Shown: positions 60,363 to 64,000 of the stretch, in pieces
Layout: each line of letters opens with the position of its first letter
Numbering within the stretch: the first letter of the stretch is position 1
Assembly: GCA_964595205.1 (NCBI GenBank)
Contig: CAZQOQ010000037.1
Location: 124,001 to 188,000, forward strand
Source: JADKIH01 sp964595205
GTDB taxonomy: Bacteria; Bacteroidota; Bacteroidia; AKYH767-A; 2013-40CM-41-45
Direction: 5' to 3'
Length of the DNA stretch: 64,000 bases
Program-made: the position numbers and the translations under genes
The notes under the pieces: generated by a model
The model's input: only the letters and a program-made list of their open reading frames with translations
Databases searched by the model: none
Told to the model about the DNA's origin: nothing

Positions 60363-62133
60363 GACAGTAACCGTTAACATAGGTGGAATCGTTTTCCACA
60401 TCGACGAAAACGCATACGAGCGTTTCAAACAATACCTCGAATCGATTCGTGTCCATTTCACAGGTTCGGATGGAAGAGATGAAATCATGCAGGACATCGA
60501 ATCCCGCATCGCTGAAATGTTCCAGGACCGGATCAAGGATCAGAAACAGGTGATCACTCTCAGCGACGTGGAAGAAGTAACTGTCCTCATGGGTAAACCG
60601 GAACAATTCGGTGATGAAGAATCAGGTGAAAAAGAAAGAACTGCCGACGCAACTGAGATAAAAGTGAAGAGACGGTTGTTCAGAAACCCTGACGATAAGC
60701 TGCTGGGCGGAGTTTGTTCGGGCATAGCCGCTTACTTTGACCTCGATCCGATCTGGTTCAGGCTCGCATTTGCCGTCGCATTCTTCTTCGGAGGTTCCGG
60801 ATTGCTGCTTTATTTAATATTGTGGATCGTTATTCCCAAAGCAGTAACCACCGCCGATAAATTGATGATGAAAGGCGAACCCGTTACCGTTAGCAACATC
60901 GAGAAAAATGTACAGGAAGAACTTGAGCATCTGAAGAAGAAGGTGAGTGGCGACCGGAGAGTGAAAAGCGAAAACATCATCACCCGTATTTTCGAAGCGA
61001 TCGGCCAGCTGATAAAGTTCATCTTTATATTCCTGGGAAAAGTGATTGCCGTCTTTTTCCTCCTGATCGGCCTGGTGGTTGGTTTTGCAATGTTCGCTTC
61101 CCTGCTTGCAATATTTAATGTCCCCGGCACTCAGTATCCGGAAATCTGGAATCATGTATTTCCAAGCGGCTTTCAGTTTGGTTTTGCATTATTCTCGGCT
61201 GCCCTGGTAATTGGCATTCCTTTCATCATGCTTGCATATTTCGGAGCGAGAGTTTTATTTAATATTAATAAAAGCTCCCGCACGGTTAATATGAGTGCAC
61301 TCGGAATCTGGCTTGCTGCCGTTGTAATCTGCGCGATACTGGGATTCTCCATCGCAAAAGATTTTTCGGAAAAACAAAGTATCAGAAAAGTGATCAGCCT
61401 GGCTCAGCCTGTTTCCAAAACAATGGTCCTTAAAGTTGACAAGAATGAAGACGATGAAAAATCGTACAATCTCTGGGATGAGGATGAGTGGAATGGCGGA
61501 CTCAGGTTGTCGGCCGATAAAAATGAGCTTCAGTCGAAGGACATCAATCTTGACATTGTCGCCAGCAAAACCGATTCCTTCGAATTACTCCAGGTTTGTT
61601 ATGCAAGAGGTTCGTCTAAAAAGGAAGCGGCTGATAATGCAACTCACATGTCGTATACATTCAGCCAGCAGGATTCAGTCATTTCATTTCAGCAATATTT
61701 TTCGATTGACAGGAGTGAAAAGTTCAGGGCTCAGAAAATGCAGTTGGTTCTTAAAGTTCCCATCGGAGGCGTGATCTATTTGGATAAGTCGCTCCATAAT
61801 TTTATCTACGACATAAAGAATGTTGAGAACATCCTTGATCATGATATGCTCAAACACCGCTGGATCATGAAAGAAGACGGTTTGCATTGCATGGATTGTG
61901 ACGGATCAGAATCGACGGTCGATGATGTAATGAGTATTCCGGAACCGCCGGAACCGCCCGGACACGGTGGGGGACAGGTACACATCAGCGATAAGGGCGT
62001 GTATATAGAAGGCGACGATAATGCCGTTGTTTCCATCGACAGTAATGGAGTTGTGATTCATAAAGACGGTAAAACCAAAAGGTTTAAGAAGGGAAACGTT
62101 CACATTTCTGTGGATGAGGATAAGGATTGGTAG
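60355..62133 (+). CDS. Large PspC-domain membrane protein
   Basis: 592 residues. An N-terminal soluble region (1-90: TVNIGGIVFHIDENAYERFK, DEIMQDIESRIAEMFQDRIK, VITLSDVEEVTVLMGKPEQF) is typical of Bacteroidota PspC proteins. The PspC domain (about 104-165) has RLFRNPDDKLLGGVCSGIAA, YFDLDPIWFRLAFAVAFFFG and LYLILWIVIPKA. Three more helices (about 219-245, 268-297, 318-338) and a large C-terminal domain rich in acidic and beta structure follow, ending with a CMDC and a proline/glycine stretch (PEPPEPPGHGGG). It probably senses envelope state; mechanism unknown. Confidence 0.9.
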   Translation: MNKTVTVNIGGIVFHIDENAYERFKQYLESIRVHFTGSDGRDEIMQDIESRIAEMFQDRIKDQKQVITLSDVEEVTVLMGKPEQFGDEESGEKERTADATEIKVKRRLFRNPDDKLLGGVCSGIAAYFDLDPIWFRLAFAVAFFFGGSGLLLYLILWIVIPKAVTTADKLMMKGEPVTVSNIEKNVQEELEHLKKKVSGDRRVKSENIITRIFEAIGQLIKFIFIFLGKVIAVFFLLIGLVVGFAMFASLLAIFNVPGTQYPEIWNHVFPSGFQFGFALFSAALVIGIPFIMLAYFGARVLFNINKSSRTVNMSALGIWLAAVVICAILGFSIAKDFSEKQSIRKVISLAQPVSKTMVLKVDKNEDDEKSYNLWDEDEWNGGLRLSADKNELQSKDINLDIVASKTDSFELLQVCYARGSSKKEAADNATHMSYTFSQQDSVISFQQYFSIDRSEKFRAQKMQLVLKVPIGGVIYLDKSLHNFIYDIKNVENILDHDMLKHRWIMKEDGLHCMDCDGSESTVDDVMSIPEPPEPPGHGGGQVHISDKGVYIEGDDNAVVSIDSNGVVIHKDGKTKRFKKGNVHISVDEDKDW

Positions 62134-62137
62134 TCTT

Positions 62138-62224
62138 TTTAATTTGAAAATGTGGTAATTTGAAAATTTGAAAATTGGGAGATTCCATTTTCAAATTTTC
62201 AAATTACCACATTTTCAAATTAAA
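62138..62224. repeat. Perfect 38-bp inverted repeat with 11-nt loop
   Basis: The left arm (62138-62175) and the right arm (62187-62224) are exact reverse complements, AT-rich and built from AATTTGAAAA-type units around a central TGTGGTAATT. It starts 5 bp after the PspC stop. It could act as a two-way transcription barrier. Confidence 0.9.
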
Positions 62225-62239
62225 CTTTTTGTATTTCTC

Positions 62240-62535
62240 TTGCTGGGCGTCTTAAGCGCGAACACGAATTTTAATTTATTGAACGAAACTTTGCTATGAG
62301 CGCGTGACTTCGTCCTTGTACTGAGCCCCTCACCAGGTAAATGCACGCTCGACGATTTCAATGTGAGTAATAAATTTGAATAATTCTCAATCACTTGCAG
62401 GGCGAAACGTTGGGGTAATTCATGTTTAGGCGTTTACATCGCGTGGGGCACTGTACCAGGACGAAGTCACGCGCTCATAGCAAAATTTTTTTCTTATTCA
62501 AATGTAGTGTTCGCGCTTAAGAGTTTGCCCAGCAA
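62240..62535. mobile_element. 296-bp foldback/MITE-like element
   Basis: The ends TTGCTGGGC (62240-62248) and GCCCAGCAA (62527-62535) are inverted, and so are the adjoining TCTTAAGCGCGAACAC blocks (16 bp, offset by a 3-bp indel). Inside them, two arms of 27 bp (62290-62316 and 62458-62484) are exact reverse complements; they start TTTGCTATGAGCGCG on the left. Further weaker pairing (GCCCC/GGGGC, GTAAA/TTTAC) continues toward the centre. There is no open frame of note. No clear target-site duplication is visible. Confidence 0.6.
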
Positions 62536-62611
62536 TAGGGTTTTTAACATTTGATTTTCCTTCATTCACCATCTTTAACTAATTAAAATGGTAACTTATT
62601 GTTGAATTTCT

Positions 62612-62640
62612 TTTGTCATTACATAAAAAATGTATATTTG
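62612..62640 (+). promoter_or_regulatory. Bacteroidota-type promoter of the peroxidase gene
   Basis: TTTG (62612-62615), a 17-bp spacer and TATATTTG (62633-62640), with the ATG at 62663. Good match to the consensus. Confidence 0.6.
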
Positions 62641-62662
62641 ATCAAACTAAATATTTTCGAGG

Positions 62663-63697
62663 ATGAAAAAACTGCTGTTTCCGGTAGTAGCAATTTTTGT
62701 ATTAGCATGTACAAAAGAAGATGCAAAAATTTCACCTGCTAAAAAAGAACTAAACCAAACTTTACTTGGATCATACATTAGCTATTCGAGTATTGGACGT
62801 GTAATGTTTTATGATACTCGTTTATCAGCGAATAATTCGATATCATGTGCATCATGTCATAAGCAAAGTCAGGGTTTTGCAGATAATTCGAAATTCAGTA
62901 CAGGTTTTCAGGGACACCAAACGAAAAGAAATTCTCTTGCCATATCAGATCTGGGTTCTAATTTTAATAACAACAATTTCGGGCCCTTATTTTGGGACGG
63001 GCGTGAATCGAATTTAAATAATATGGTATTATTGCCGGTTTTAAATCACGTTGAAATGGGCATGTCAGATAAAGAAGCAATTCTTGAACGTGTAAGAAAC
63101 ACAGATTATTATCGCGAATTGTTTAAACAAGTGATAGGAGAGAGAGAAATTAGTATTAGTGATATTTCTTACTCCTTAGGAGAATTCGTTCTTGGTATTG
63201 AAGGATTCGGTTCAAAATTTGACATGGTAACTGCAGGTAATGGTTCATTAACCGCTTTAGAACAAACCGGAGTAGATTTGTTCTTTAATGTTTACCATTG
63301 CGGATCTTGTCATCGGCCATCAGATCCTTATTCTTCAATTAATTTATTTTTTAACATCGGACTTGATGAAACCTCATCCGATTTAGGCCGTGCAGCTGTA
63401 ACCGGAAATAGTACTGACATTGGAAAATTTAGAGTTCCATCTCTTAAGAATATTGCATTAAGCAGTCCGTATATGCATGATGGCAGATTTAATACTCTGG
63501 AAGATGTAATCGACCATTATAGTCATGGAATAAAAAACAACCCAAATCTTGATCCTGCTTTGAGATCTTCAAGTGGTGGAGCTGTTCAATTTAATATTAC
63601 CGAAAATCAGAAAAAAGCATTAGTCGCTTTCCTAAATACATTTACAGATTTTTCGATAGTAAATTCTACTGAATATTCAGATCCATTTAATCATTGA
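62663..63697 (+). CDS. Di-haem cytochrome c peroxidase (CCP/MauG family), lipoprotein
   Basis: 344 residues. MKKLLFPVVAIFVLACTKED is a lipoprotein signal with lipobox VLAC (Cys16). Haem motifs CASCH (about 61-65) and CGSCH (about 211-215) are both present. Family segments include GRVMFYDTRLSANNSISCAS, FGPLFWDGRESNLNNMVLLP, VEMGM, TDIGKFRVPSLKNIALSSPY and MHDGRFNTLEDVIDHYSHG. Expected to reduce hydrogen peroxide in the periplasm or act as a MauG-like oxidant on a protein partner. The next gene begins 2 bp downstream and is likely cotranscribed. Confidence 0.93.
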   Translation: MKKLLFPVVAIFVLACTKEDAKISPAKKELNQTLLGSYISYSSIGRVMFYDTRLSANNSISCASCHKQSQGFADNSKFSTGFQGHQTKRNSLAISDLGSNFNNNNFGPLFWDGRESNLNNMVLLPVLNHVEMGMSDKEAILERVRNTDYYRELFKQVIGEREISISDISYSLGEFVLGIEGFGSKFDMVTAGNGSLTALEQTGVDLFFNVYHCGSCHRPSDPYSSINLFFNIGLDETSSDLGRAAVTGNSTDIGKFRVPSLKNIALSSPYMHDGRFNTLEDVIDHYSHGIKNNPNLDPALRSSSGGAVQFNITENQKKALVAFLNTFTDFSIVNSTEYSDPFNH

Positions 63698-63699
63698 TT

Positions 63700-64000
63700 A
63701 TGAGGATTATTATTTTTAGTATCCTATCGATCATCCCTAATTTTCTTTTTTCTCAGGATGATCCACAGAAAAAGTTTGATCACTATGCAAGTGTACAGGT
63801 AAACCAGCTTATTAAGGAGATTATCAATTTAAGCACGAATGATGATTTAATTGACAATCCATATTTACTTGAGTATTCAATTATTCACAATGGGTCGAAT
63901 TTCGGTTTGAATATGGGCTTCGGCTATACTTATTCACAGGCAGGAGATCATGATAATCCCGATGCAAGATTTATCGAAGAAAATGATCTCTCTTTTTTTA
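63700..64000 (+). CDS. N-terminal part of a probable outer-membrane protein (cut by window end)
   Basis: An ATG at 63700 opens a frame that stays open to the window end (100 codons). A signal peptide MRIIIFSILSIIPNFLFSQ is followed by DDPQKKFDHYASVQVNQLIK, then NPYLLEYSIIHNGSNFGLNM and GFGYTYSQAGDHDNPD, alternating aromatic and glycine residues that suggest the first strands of a beta-barrel. Starting 2 bp after the peroxidase gene, it is probably in the same transcript. The family cannot be named from this much. Confidence 0.7.
   Translation, partial: MRIIIFSILSIIPNFLFSQDDPQKKFDHYASVQVNQLIKEIINLSTNDDLIDNPYLLEYSIIHNGSNFGLNMGFGYTYSQAGDHDNPDARFIEENDLSFF

Overview
The window looks like a chromosomal segment of a Bacteroidota bacterium, plausibly from the Chitinophagales/Sphingobacteriales/Cytophagales side; I cannot place it more finely. 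The signs are several secreted proteins with type IX secretion (T9SS) C-terminal tails of both type A and CHU_C (type B) kind, PKD and Ig-like repeat proteins, a Porin_10 outer-membrane protein, DUF4783 next to nadC, PspC proteins, frequent TTG starts with no clear Shine-Dalgarno, and TAnnTTTG promoter boxes. Both window ends cut genes.

Layout. 1-5600: end of a conserved Bacteroidota gene, a Porin_10 barrel, a mini-PspC protein and an AddB-like PD-(D/E)XK nuclease. 5633-14362: two adjacent paralogous secreted proteins that share an unrecognised N-terminal domain, an isoaspartyl peptidase/asparaginase, and a five-PKD T9SS type B protein. 14487-25114: start of a large surface-polysaccharide region, with a Wzx-type flippase, then a forward run for a CDP-sugar (rfbF, rfbG, a C-methyltransferase, an NDP-sugar reductase, a split transketolase), then an AT-richer block (O-methyltransferase, glycosyltransferase, Kelch T9SS protein). 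25192-30592: housekeeping island (membrane protein, YihY, NadC, DUF4783, RlmH, polytopic membrane protein). 31017-33525: damaged or AT-rich material: a frameshifted T9SS-tail gene, an SBBP-like propeller protein and an RHS remnant.

33530-57860: main polysaccharide locus. A minus-strand run of six genes (five glycosyltransferases and one sulfotransferase) diverges from a Wzm/Wzt ABC exporter, which is followed by a methyltransferase, a short SDR and a glycosyltransferase. Beyond these lie a giant PKD protein, GDP-fucose synthesis (gmd, fcl), RdgB, a WecA/MraY-type initiating transferase, RfbC, a Wzc-type tyrosine autokinase ending in a Tyr-Gly tract, a Wza-type lipoprotein and another glycosyltransferase. 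Together these supply nucleotide sugars (CDP-deoxysugar, GDP-fucose, part of dTDP-rhamnose), lipid-linked initiation, chain assembly, modification and export.

57861-64000: paired heptanucleotide arrays in opposite orientation, an FKBP lipoprotein, a DUF2807-PadR-PspC operon with a palindromic operator candidate, a perfect 38-bp inverted repeat, a 296-bp foldback element, a di-haem cytochrome c peroxidase lipoprotein and the start of a probable outer-membrane protein. No tRNA, rRNA, CRISPR array or intact transposase gene was seen. All function calls come from reading motifs; no database search was run.
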